The notes beneath the pieces are model-generated. The model saw nothing but the letters and a program-made list of their open reading frames with translations. It ran no database searches and was not told the origin of the DNA. From the NCBI RefSeq assembly GCF_019511345.1, contig NZ_JAEUAK010000013.1:1-64000 (forward strand): a stretch of 64,000 nt of DNA. Direction: 5' to 3'. Made by a program: the position numbers and the translations under genes. Positions within the stretch are counted from its first letter, which is position 1, and each line of letters begins with the position of its first letter. Source of the stretch: Rhizobium mesosinicum (lineage in GTDB: Bacteria > Pseudomonadota > Alphaproteobacteria > Rhizobiales > Rhizobiaceae). Of this stretch, positions 16,743 to 24,261 are shown in pieces.

Positions 16743-18362
16743 ATGGCGACACCGGCAGACCGGTACTTCGGAAAACAGGCAGCCGGACGCAGCGGCATGG
16801 TGACGTCTCCGCATGCGCTGGCGAGCGAGGCAGGCGCGGCGATCCTGCGAGCTGGCGGCAATGCGCTGGAGGCTGCCATCGCCATCGGCAGCACGATTGC
16901 CGTCGTCTATCCGCATTTCTGCGGGCTCGGCGGCGATTCCGTCTGGATCGTTGCAGATCACAGTGGACGGAGGACATGTTTTCTCGGCATCGGCCAGGCG
17001 GCGCGGGAACTGCCGAATTTCGACGGCAGCATTCCGCTGCGGGGACCGCTTTCTGCACTGACTTCGGCCTGCGCCGTCGACGCCTGGCGCCACGCATACG
17101 ACTATTCCACACGGCACTGGGGCGGAAAGATCGGTTTCCCTACCTTGCTTGCCGATGCGATCCGCCACGCCGAAGAGGGATTTCCGGTCACGCGCTCGCA
17201 AAGCTTCTGGCTCACATTCCGACAGGCGGAAGTGGCCGGCTGGCCGGGTTTTGCAACGCTCTTCATGCCGGATGGCGCAGCACCTGAAACCGGCAGTCTG
17301 TTTCGGCAGAGGAATTTGGCGCACTCGCTTTCGCTGATCGCCCGCGACGGACCGCGCTCCTTCTACGACGGCGAACTCGGCGCGAGGATCGCGGCAGGGC
17401 TTCAGGCGGCGGGCTCCCCATTAACCGCCGGCGATCTCATGGCGACCGGAACGCGCGAAGTAGCGCCACTCAGCCTCCCCTATCGCGGCTTCGAGCTGCT
17501 TGCTCCGCCGCCGCCGACACAAGGTCTGTCGACACTGGCGATCATGGGCATTCTCGCCCATTTCGATCTCGCCGCCAAAAAGGCCGGCAGCGCCGACCAT
17601 CTGCATCTTTGCGTCGAAGCCGTCAAACGCGCCTTTCTCGACCGTGGCGGCATTGCCGATCCCGATGTCGCACCGCAGCCGGTGGGGGACTGGCTGAGCA
17701 CGCAACATCTCGCGCAGGCGGCAGCTTCGATCGATCCCGTAAGAGCCCTCGAATGGCCGGCTCCCTTTCGTAGCGGCGATACCGTGTTCTTCGCCGCAAC
17801 CGACGCAGCGGGGGGCAGCGTCAGCGTCTTGCAGAGCACTTATTTCGATTGGGGCAGCGGCGTGGTCGTCGGCGATACCGGAATTCTCTGGCAGAACCGC
17901 GGTGCGGCTTTCTCGGCCGATCCCAAACATGTCAATGGCATCGCTCCCGGTAAACGTCCATTCTACACCTTGAACCCTGGCCTCGGCTTGCGAAACGGCA
18001 AACCCGCCCTGCTCTACGGCACGCAGGGTGCCGATGGGCAGCCACAGACACTGGCGATGCTGCTGACGCGGCTGATCGATTTCGAGGAGGAGCCGGCTGT
18101 GGCGCTGGCCGGTCCGCGCTTTCTTCTCGGCAGGACCTTTTCCGACAGCCGCGACAGCCTCAAGCTGGAAAGCGATGCCGGTGAAGCGGTGTTTGCCGAA
18201 TTGATGGCACGAGGCCACGCGCTGTCTCCGATCGAGGCGCAGAGCCCGCTTGCAGGACAGGCAGGCGTGATTGCCATCGATGCGGAAGGCGTGGCACTTG
18301 GCGCCCATGATCCACGTGGCGACGGATTTGCGATTGGGATCTCTTCCGACGGCAGGAGTTAA
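16743..18362 (+). CDS. Gamma-glutamyltransferase family hydrolase, without signal peptide
   Basis: A 539-residue Ntn-hydrolase of the gamma-glutamyltransferase/cephalosporin acylase family. The large-subunit signature is GMVTSPHALASEAGAAILRAGGNALEAA, and the expected self-cleavage/nucleophile Thr is T347 in SGDTVFFAATDAAGG. Downstream QSTYFDWGSGVVVGDTGI and RPFYTLNPGL follow the family pattern. Unlike typical GGT it starts directly at the catalytic domain with no signal peptide, so it should act in the cytoplasm. It starts 18 nt after the kinase gene and appears to be the last gene of the operon. Cleavage of a gamma-glutamyl or other amide intermediate is possible. Confidence 0.85.
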   Translation: MATPADRYFGKQAAGRSGMVTSPHALASEAGAAILRAGGNALEAAIAIGSTIAVVYPHFCGLGGDSVWIVADHSGRRTCFLGIGQAARELPNFDGSIPLRGPLSALTSACAVDAWRHAYDYSTRHWGGKIGFPTLLADAIRHAEEGFPVTRSQSFWLTFRQAEVAGWPGFATLFMPDGAAPETGSLFRQRNLAHSLSLIARDGPRSFYDGELGARIAAGLQAAGSPLTAGDLMATGTREVAPLSLPYRGFELLAPPPPTQGLSTLAIMGILAHFDLAAKKAGSADHLHLCVEAVKRAFLDRGGIADPDVAPQPVGDWLSTQHLAQAAASIDPVRALEWPAPFRSGDTVFFAATDAAGGSVSVLQSTYFDWGSGVVVGDTGILWQNRGAAFSADPKHVNGIAPGKRPFYTLNPGLGLRNGKPALLYGTQGADGQPQTLAMLLTRLIDFEEEPAVALAGPRFLLGRTFSDSRDSLKLESDAGEAVFAELMARGHALSPIEAQSPLAGQAGVIAIDAEGVALGAHDPRGDGFAIGISSDGRS

Positions 18363-18557
18363 GTGGCCACGCGTCCGCAAGACGCCTTCAAAGCGCCGAG
18401 GCGGGCAAATCCAACACTTTGACCGGACATGTTGGTAAGCGCCGGACGATCTGCAAGCCAGAGACTTGGCCTTGTCACGGGTCGCGAGCCGCACATTGAC
18501 GCCGGGCAGCGAGCCGCTACCTTCCGTCAAGTTCGTGCGGTGAGAGGACCAGCCTTC

Positions 18558-18962
18558 ATGAATATCGACGGGCAATGTCATTGCGGCTTCGTTACCTATG
18601 AGGCCGACATCGACCCCGACGCGATCTCCATCTGCCATTGCACGGATTGCCAGCGGCTGACCGGCTCACCCTATCGCGTCACCGCAAGTGTGCCGCGCGA
18701 GGCCGTGCGCCTGACAGGCAATCCACCGAAACTCTATACCAAGACCGCCGATAACGGCCGCAAGCGCCTGCAGTACTTTTGCCCGGAATGTGGCTCGCCG
18801 CTTTTCACCACGGGCGTCGACGAGGACGCCCTTAGCTGGGGCATCCGCTGGGGCAGCATCAACCAGCGTGTCGCGCTGAAGCCGAAGAGCCAGATCTGGT
18901 GCAGTTCCGCACTCGACTGGTTCGGCGAAACGGCGGCACTTCCAGGCGTGCCGCGGGATTGA
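18558..18962 (+). CDS. GFA family zinc protein
   Basis: A 134-residue protein of the GFA (glutathione-dependent formaldehyde-activating enzyme/CENP-V) family. Zinc-binding cysteines are visible as GQCHCG (residues 6-10), ICHCTDCQ and FCPECGSPL. The ATG at 18558 (MNIDGQCHCG) is the family's usual start; the frame is open 43 codons further up but those residues do not fit. Such proteins are generally annotated as carbon-sulfur lyases, with few verified activities. It stands alone downstream of the hydrolase gene, 195 nt away. Confidence 0.87.
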   Translation: MNIDGQCHCGFVTYEADIDPDAISICHCTDCQRLTGSPYRVTASVPREAVRLTGNPPKLYTKTADNGRKRLQYFCPECGSPLFTTGVDEDALSWGIRWGSINQRVALKPKSQIWCSSALDWFGETAALPGVPRD

Positions 18963-19219
18963 GAACGGCGGGTTGTTTCAGATCTTTAAGAAAGCGGATC
19001 AGCGGCATCGAGCTCATCGCCGACTGCTGGCACGGCTTCGTGGCACATGCACGACACCTAAAACATGAATCCCCGGGAGGCATCTCCCATCGATCATGAG
19101 CGTGATTGTTCACCATTCCCTGAAAAGTCAAAGCCGGTCGGCGCACCATCGGATGATCTGGCAAGCAATTTCAGATAATAGCAGCGGCATCGATAGTTGA
19201 ATTGCCTGGGAGTACCGTC

Positions 19220-19537
19220 GTGAAATCTCGATTGCCGCTCAAACTTTTACTGTCGGCATTTGCTCTGCTCGTCAGTTCGATGCTTGTTTCCGCTGCCGGT
19301 TGGCAAACCGATACGCAAGGCACGTCCACTTGGCATGTCTCGCCGCCGATCGGCCAATGCAACGTCAGCCGGGCAAAGAACAGAGCAATACGCGCCGGTA
19401 TTTACCGAAGCGAGATCGTCTATCGCGACGACAACGTTCTGATCTTCAGGGGACTGACGCTTGACGGAGATCGCAAGGAGATCACGTTCGGAAACGAAGA
19501 AAGCTGCCCGGAATTGGAGTCGAGAGATATTCCGTAG
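19220..19537 (+). CDS. Small exported protein of unknown function
   Basis: About 105 residues. The N-terminus after KSRLPLK is a clear signal peptide (LLLSAFALLVSSMLVSAAGW), with cleavage likely after VSA. The mature part contains two cysteines (GQCNVS and ESCPEL) that could form a disulfide. GTG at 19220 is preferred because GGAG lies about 8 nt upstream; TTG at 19202 is an alternative. It is an isolated gene and I do not recognise its family. Confidence 0.55.
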   Translation: MKSRLPLKLLLSAFALLVSSMLVSAAGWQTDTQGTSTWHVSPPIGQCNVSRAKNRAIRAGIYRSEIVYRDDNVLIFRGLTLDGDRKEITFGNEESCPELESRDIP

Positions 19538-19795
19538 ATCGTCAGACCGCCAGTTGGGCACGGCCCTAGCTTCGTAACCAGGCGGCAATCACTGTTTCCA
19601 GCGGTGCAGGCGCCAAAGAAATCACCCCGTTGGCACGAATGACGGCACCATGCTCAGTCGTGGAAGCGCGTCAGTTTTATGCACCCTGCTTACACAAAGC
19701 CACGATCAGCCCATAAATTAGGCATGAGTATGCACTTTTCATCTAAAACGAAGCTCGGCGTCTGCCGATCTTTGAAAATCAAGCACATTCATAAT

Positions 19796-19812
19796 CTGGC
19801 ACAGCGCTTGCT
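19796..19812 (+). promoter_or_regulatory. Sigma-54 (RpoN) -24/-12 promoter of the guanidine operon
   Basis: CTGGCAC (19796-19802) and TTGCT (19808-19812) place GG at 19798-19799 and GC at 19810-19811 with exactly 10 nt between, matching the TGGCAC-N5-TTGC consensus. The expected start is about 19822-19824, some 10 nt before the riboswitch. RpoN promoters fit nitrogen-limitation control through NtrC, though no convincing NtrC site was found upstream. Confidence 0.75.
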
Positions 19813-19832
19813 TCGATAAAAGCAGAGTTGGT

Positions 19833-19936
19833 GGCTAGGGTTCCGGCGTTTGTAAAAAGCGCGACTGGTCCGAGAGCTACTACCGACGGGGGAGAAATCC
19901 TGTCGGGTGCACGGCGGGACAAAAGCCCGGGAGACC
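19833..19936 (+). promoter_or_regulatory. Guanidine-I (ykkC subtype 1) riboswitch aptamer
   Basis: The three conserved blocks occur in order and spacing: CTAGGGTTCCG (19835-19845), ACTGGTCCGAGAG (19864-19876) and ACAAAAGCCCGGGAGA (19919-19934). CGACGGG/CTGTCGG-type pairing (about 19884-19906) forms the variable stem between them. This class senses free guanidinium and turns on guanidine export or degradation genes. It is followed by a terminator hairpin and the transporter-carboxylase operon, which matches the expected regulon. Confidence 0.93.
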
Positions 19937-19945
19937 TCGTAAGCC

Positions 19946-19984
19946 AAGGGATTGGCGGCACGATGGTCATTGCCGATCCCTTTT
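19946..19984 (+). terminator. Terminator hairpin, riboswitch expression platform
   Basis: AAGGGATTGGC (19946-19956) pairs with GCCGATCCCTT (19972-19982), 11 pairs including one G-T, then continues the T-run to 19984. It begins 12 nt after the last aptamer block, so ligand binding could prevent termination. It ends about 25 nt before the first start codon. Confidence 0.7.
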
Positions 19985-20009
19985 GAAGAAAAGCAAAAGG
20001 GGAATTTCA

Positions 20010-21083
20010 ATGCAGACTTTTTCGAGAATCCTTTCCATAACTGCGCTTTCCGCTTCGCTGGCGCTCGGATCTGGCTCTATCGGCAGGGCCGAGCAGAAGA
20101 CCGAATTCAAGGTTGCCTGGTCCATCTATGTCGGCTGGATGCCATGGGGCTATGCGGCTGACCACGGCATCGTTAAGAAATGGGCCGACAAATACGGCAT
20201 CAAGATCGATGTCACGCAGTTCAACGACTACGTGGAGTCGATGAACCAGTACACGGCCGGCGCCTTCGACGCGGTGACGCTGACCAACATGGATGGACTG
20301 TCGATCCCGGCTGCCGGCGGTGTCGATACGACCGCCGTCATCGTCGGCGACTTCTCGAACGGCAATGATGCCGTTATCCTTAAAGACAAGGCGGGTCTTG
20401 CCGATATCAAAGGCCAGAACGTCAATCTCGTCGAATTCTCCGTCTCGCACTATCTGCTCGCCCGCGCGCTCGAAAGCATCAAGCTAACCGAGCGTGACGT
20501 GAAGGTGGTCAACACGTCGGATGCTGATATGGTTGCGGCCTACAAGACGCCCGATGTCACCGCCGTCGTCACCTGGAACCCTTTGGTCTCCACCATTCTC
20601 GAAGATCCCACCGCCAAAAAGGTTTTCGACAGTTCGCAGGTGCCGGGCGAAATCATCGACCTGATGGTCGCCAATAGCGGCGTGCTGAAGGACAATCCGA
20701 ATTTCGGCAAGGCGCTGGCCGGCATCTGGTACGAGACGGCAGCCCTGTTGCGTGCTGATACCGCCGAAGGCAAAGCTGCCCGCGAGGCCATGGGTTCGGC
20801 TTCGGGCACCGATCTCGCAGGCTTCGAAGCCCAGCTTGCCGCCACCAAGCTGTTCGACAAGCCAGCCGATGCAGTTGCCTTCACTGCCTCGCCCGGCCTG
20901 CCGAAGACCATGGATCTGGTGCGCAACTTCCTGTTTGAGAAGGGATTGCTCGGCAATGGCGCGCCCTCCGCTGACGTCATCGGCATCGAAATGCCTGATG
21001 GCAAGGTGTTGGGTGATACCGGCAATGTGAAGCTGCGCTTCACCGAGACCTACATGAAGGCAGCCGCCGACGGTTCGCTCTGA
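20010..21083 (+). CDS. ABC transporter substrate-binding protein, guanidine/urea-carboxylase-associated
   Basis: A 357-residue periplasmic binding protein of the nitrate/sulfonate/taurine type that accompanies urea (guanidine) carboxylase genes. A signal peptide spans roughly residues 1-27 (ending GSIGRAEQ). The mature part starts FKVAWSIYVGWMPWGYA and includes VTQFNDYVESMNQYTAGAFDAV and VVTWNPLVS, typical of that subgroup. The ATG at 20010 was chosen over an in-frame ATG at 19983 because AAAAGGGG stands just before it and the earlier start overlaps the terminator hairpin. It is the first gene of the riboswitch-controlled operon and presumably captures guanidine or a close analogue. Confidence 0.9.
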   Translation: MQTFSRILSITALSASLALGSGSIGRAEQKTEFKVAWSIYVGWMPWGYAADHGIVKKWADKYGIKIDVTQFNDYVESMNQYTAGAFDAVTLTNMDGLSIPAAGGVDTTAVIVGDFSNGNDAVILKDKAGLADIKGQNVNLVEFSVSHYLLARALESIKLTERDVKVVNTSDADMVAAYKTPDVTAVVTWNPLVSTILEDPTAKKVFDSSQVPGEIIDLMVANSGVLKDNPNFGKALAGIWYETAALLRADTAEGKAAREAMGSASGTDLAGFEAQLAATKLFDKPADAVAFTASPGLPKTMDLVRNFLFEKGLLGNGAPSADVIGIEMPDGKVLGDTGNVKLRFTETYMKAAADGSL

Positions 21084-21093
21084 TCGCAATGGC

Positions 21094-21112
21094 GGCGCGG
21101 CTTAGCCGCGCC
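21094..21112 (+). terminator. Stem-loop between binding protein and permease
   Basis: GGCGCGGC (21094-21101) and GCCGCGCC (21105-21112) form an 8-bp GC-only stem with a 3-nt loop, 10 nt after the stop. It lacks a T-run, so it is better read as an mRNA-stabilising or differential-expression element. Confidence 0.55.
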
Positions 21113-21140
21113 CCGTCCTTTCACCAGCGGAGCATTTCCC

Positions 21141-21959
21141 ATGCGTTGGATCAACACGAGGCCGAGCCGAGGCGCGCAGTTTGCCTTGATGCTGCTGCCC
21201 TTCGTGCTGCTCGCCCTTGCCTATGCCTTCGGCTCGGCTGCGCGACTGGCTGAGAACGCCAATGACAAGCTTCTGCCGAGCCTTGCCGGCTTTGCCGATG
21301 CGATCAACCGTCTGGCCTTCGTCGCCGACCAGCGGACCGGCGAATTTCTGCTCTGGTCGGATACGGGGGCAAGCCTGATCCGCCTGCTCTCCGGCCTCGG
21401 CATCTCGACTGCGATCGCGCTCGCAGTTGGCATGCTGATCGGCATGCTGCCCTATCTGAGGGCGCTGCTTGCCCCGTTTGTTGCCGCGATCTCCATGGTT
21501 CCGCCGCTTGCGCTTTTGCCGATTCTGTTCATCGTCATGGGGCTCGGAGAGACGTCGAAGATCGCCCTCATCGTCATCGGTGTCGCGCCGACGATGATCC
21601 GCGACCTGGCACTGAAGGCACTGGAACTGCCGCGCGAGCAGATCGTCAAGGCCGAAACGCTTGGCGGCTCCTCCTGGCAGATCGGCCTGCGCGTCGTGCT
21701 GCCGCAGGTCCTGCCGCGGCTGATCACCTGCCTGAGACTCCAGCTCGGCCCGGCCTGGCTGTTCCTTATTGCGGCCGAAGCGATCTCCTCGGATTCCGGT
21801 CTCGGCTACCGCATCTTCCTCGTCCGCCGCTATCTCTCGATGGATATCATCTTCCCCTACGTCGTCTGGATCACGCTGCTTGCCGTGGTCATGAATGCAC
21901 TGCTCGATCGCCTGCGCATCGCCGTCTTCCCCTGGTCGGAACTGGAGAAGCAGGCATGA
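21141..21959 (+). CDS. ABC transporter permease of the guanidine uptake system
   Basis: A 272-residue inner-membrane permease of the NitT/TauT family with about six membrane segments, starting FALMLLPFVLLALAYAFG. The EAA-like loop is VKAETLGGSSWQIGLRVVLPQVLPRL. It is followed by the ATPase gene with a 4-nt ATGA overlap. As the only permease in the operon it probably works as a homodimer with the ATPase at 21956 and the binding protein at 20010. Confidence 0.9.
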   Translation: MRWINTRPSRGAQFALMLLPFVLLALAYAFGSAARLAENANDKLLPSLAGFADAINRLAFVADQRTGEFLLWSDTGASLIRLLSGLGISTAIALAVGMLIGMLPYLRALLAPFVAAISMVPPLALLPILFIVMGLGETSKIALIVIGVAPTMIRDLALKALELPREQIVKAETLGGSSWQIGLRVVLPQVLPRLITCLRLQLGPAWLFLIAAEAISSDSGLGYRIFLVRRYLSMDIIFPYVVWITLLAVVMNALLDRLRIAVFPWSELEKQA

Positions 21960-22780
21960 GCGAATTGAAGATCGAAAAGGTCTGGAAGGAATATGGCGAC
22001 CAGATCGTGTTGGAGGACGTGTCGCTGACCGTCGCCTCCCGCGCCTTCGTCGCCCTCGTCGGCCCGTCGGGCTGCGGCAAGACCACCTTCCTGCGCATGC
22101 TGCTCGGCCAGGAGCAACCGACGAAAGGCAAAATCCTGCTCGACGGCGAGCCGCTACCGCCGGAACCGGGATCGGATCGCGGCGTCGTCTTCCAGCGCTA
22201 TTCCGTCTTTCCGCATCTGACAGTGCTCGGCAACGTGCTTCTCGGCAAGGAATTGTCCGCCGCGCGCTACAAGGCAAAGCTCTTCGGCGCAGCTCGCCGC
22301 GACGCCATCGACGAAGCGCGCCGACTAATTTCAGAGGTCGGGCTTGCAGGTTCGGAGAGCAAATATCCAGCACAGCTTTCCGGCGGCATGCAGCAGCGCC
22401 TGGCACTCGCCCAAGCACTCATCATGAAGCCAAAAGTGCTGCTGCTCGACGAGCCTTTCGGCGCACTCGACCCCGGCATCCGCGCAGAGATCCACACGTT
22501 GACGAAGCGGCTCTGGCACGAAACGCAGATGACCGTCGTCATGGTCACGCATGACATGCGCGAGGCCTTCACACTGGCGAGCCGCGTCGTCGCCTTTGAA
22601 CGCCGTCGCGACCGTCCGGAAGAGAAGGAGCGCTACGGCGCCACCATTACCAAGGATATTTCCATCTGGCCTCCGCGCCTCGCCGGCCAGTCATCGATTT
22701 TCAGCCCCGACCGGGACGGCCCGGTCGCTTCCCTGGGGCATGGCCGGGACGACCTGGCACCGTCAGGAGAGATGCTATGA
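21956..22780 (+). CDS. ABC transporter ATP-binding protein of the guanidine uptake system
   Basis: A 274-residue ATPase. Walker A GPSGCGKTT is near residues 38-46, the signature LSGGMQQRLALAQAL is clear, and Walker B VLLLDEPFGALDP is followed by VTHDMREAF. It belongs to the NitT/TauT ATPase group. Its start overlaps the permease stop and its stop overlaps the next start, both as ATGA, giving a coupled transporter-enzyme junction. The C-terminal 50 residues (after FERRRDRPEEKERYG) are longer than a minimal ATPase and resemble tails seen in urea-carboxylase-linked members. Confidence 0.9.
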   Translation: MSELKIEKVWKEYGDQIVLEDVSLTVASRAFVALVGPSGCGKTTFLRMLLGQEQPTKGKILLDGEPLPPEPGSDRGVVFQRYSVFPHLTVLGNVLLGKELSAARYKAKLFGAARRDAIDEARRLISEVGLAGSESKYPAQLSGGMQQRLALAQALIMKPKVLLLDEPFGALDPGIRAEIHTLTKRLWHETQMTVVMVTHDMREAFTLASRVVAFERRRDRPEEKERYGATITKDISIWPPRLAGQSSIFSPDRDGPVASLGHGRDDLAPSGEML

Positions 22781-23598
22781 TGCATGTGAGACGCTCACCG
22801 GAAGAGATCGCCGCCAATCGCGCGCGCTACGAGGAGCATCAGAAGAAGGGCCTGGAATTCGCGCCTAAGGCGCTGCCCGGGGCAAGTCAGCTGCCGGCGC
22901 CGGCGATCGACGCCGCCGCGATCATCCATCAGGAAACCATTCCCGGCGGCTGGTACTGGTCAACCAAACTTCAGCGCGGCGAGGCGATCCGGGTCGATCA
23001 GGCCGAGGGCAATTCCACGGTGGCGCTCGTCGCCTGGAATGCCGATGATACGAGCGAGCGGATCAATCTCGTCGACACCGCCAAGGTTCAGTGGACGACG
23101 GCCCTCGGCAGGGGACGCTTGATTTTCTCCGACATGGGCCGCGTCATGTTCTCGATAACAGAGGATAGTTCCGGCGCCCATGACTGCCTGATGGGAGGCT
23201 CGACGGCAGCCTCGAACGCGGCGAAATATCCCGGCGAAAAGACCCGTAACACCCGCGACAACCTCGTCCTCGTTGCCGTCAAGCTCGGCCTCGACCGTCG
23301 CGATATTCCGGGCATCCTCAATCTCTTCGCGCCGGTGCGCCTTGCCGAGGCCGGGAACTTTGGCTGGCAGGGAAAACGTTCCAACAGCGGCGATTATGTG
23401 GAACTGCGCGCCGAGATGGACATGCTGGTCGGCTTCTCCAATTGTCCGCATCCGCTCGATCCCGATCCTGCCTACCAGCCGAAGCCCATTGTCATCACCC
23501 GCTACAAGGCAGCAATGCCGGCTACGGATGATCTTTGCCGCACAGCAACCGCCGAAGCCGTGCGCGGCTTCGAAAACAACGCCCTGATGCAGGCCTGA
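22777..23598 (+). CDS. cgdA: DUF1989 urea-carboxylase-associated protein 1, likely carboxyguanidine deiminase subunit
   Basis: A 273-residue DUF1989 protein. Residues from about 55 carry the family core: IPGGWYWSTKLQRGEAIRVDQAEGNSTVALVAWN and FSDMGRVMFSITEDSSGAHDCLMGG, then FSNCPHPLDP near the end. Proteins of this pair were long called urea amidolyase associated, and are now understood to form a heteromeric carboxyguanidine deiminase converting carboxyguanidine to allophanate plus ammonia. Start and stop positions link it tightly between the ATPase and its partner. The symbol is assigned by gene order; which subunit carries which letter should be checked. Confidence 0.83.
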   Translation: MMHVRRSPEEIAANRARYEEHQKKGLEFAPKALPGASQLPAPAIDAAAIIHQETIPGGWYWSTKLQRGEAIRVDQAEGNSTVALVAWNADDTSERINLVDTAKVQWTTALGRGRLIFSDMGRVMFSITEDSSGAHDCLMGGSTAASNAAKYPGEKTRNTRDNLVLVAVKLGLDRRDIPGILNLFAPVRLAEAGNFGWQGKRSNSGDYVELRAEMDMLVGFSNCPHPLDPDPAYQPKPIVITRYKAAMPATDDLCRTATAEAVRGFENNALMQA

Positions 23599-23608
23599 GG
23601 AGAAACCG

Positions 23609-24259
23609 ATGTCCGATTTCATTCAGACCTCCCCTGCCCGCAGCCTGCACAATGCCGCTCAGGATCATTTCATCGCTGCGGAAGCCCCATGGTCCGGCAT
23701 CGTGCGCAAGGGCCAGACGATCCGCATCGAGGACAGTTTCGGCCAGCAGGCGATCGACACGCTCTTCTACCGCGCCGATGATTTCTCCGAGCGCTATTCC
23801 AATCAGGATACGATGCGCATGCAGGGCGCCGCCTATATCGGCGTCGGCACGAAGATCATGTCGAACGAAAGCAATGTCATGCTGACCATGACGGCTGACA
23901 GCTGCGGCCGTCATGACACATCCGCCGGCGCCTGCTCCTGCGAGAGCAATACGGTGCGCTTCGGCCACGGTACGAAATACCTGCATGCCTGCCGCGACAA
24001 TTTCGTGCTCGAAGTCAGCAAGCACGGCATGAGCAAGCGCGATATCGTCCCGAATATCAATTTCTTCATGAATGTGCCGATCAAGCCGAATGGCGAGATG
24101 ACGATCGTCGACGGCATTTCCGCACCCGGAGACTATGTGGAACTTCTCGCCGAGATGGACGTGCTCTGCGTCATCTCCAACTGCCCGCAGATCAACAACC
24201 CCTGCAACGGCTTCGACCCGACGCCGATCCGCGTGCTGATCTGGGATGGCGAGGACTGA
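23609..24259 (+). CDS. cgdB: DUF1989 urea-carboxylase-associated protein 2, likely carboxyguanidine deiminase subunit
   Basis: A 216-residue DUF1989 paralogue of the preceding gene. It shows the shared core with conserved cysteines and histidines: MTADSCGRHDTSAGACSCESNT, then FMNVPIKPNGEM and a terminal ISNCPQINNPCNGF. The CxRHD and NCPQ motifs match the expected metal or active-site region. AGGAG lies close upstream. Together with the 22777 gene it probably converts carboxyguanidine to allophanate, feeding the hydrolase at 27805. The subunit letter is inferred from order. Confidence 0.83.
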   Translation: MSDFIQTSPARSLHNAAQDHFIAAEAPWSGIVRKGQTIRIEDSFGQQAIDTLFYRADDFSERYSNQDTMRMQGAAYIGVGTKIMSNESNVMLTMTADSCGRHDTSAGACSCESNTVRFGHGTKYLHACRDNFVLEVSKHGMSKRDIVPNINFFMNVPIKPNGEMTIVDGISAPGDYVELLAEMDVLCVISNCPQINNPCNGFDPTPIRVLIWDGED

Positions 24260-24261
24260 GC

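Noticed and set aside
19600..19795. NtrC-binding sites upstream of the sigma-54 promoter
   Set aside because: Only isolated GCACC-like half-sites (around 19680 and 19730); no convincing dyad.
21102..22418. 438-codon minus-strand frame opposite the guanidine transporter genes
   Set aside because: Arg/Asp-rich antisense product with no motifs, fully covered by well-supported permease and ATPase genes.
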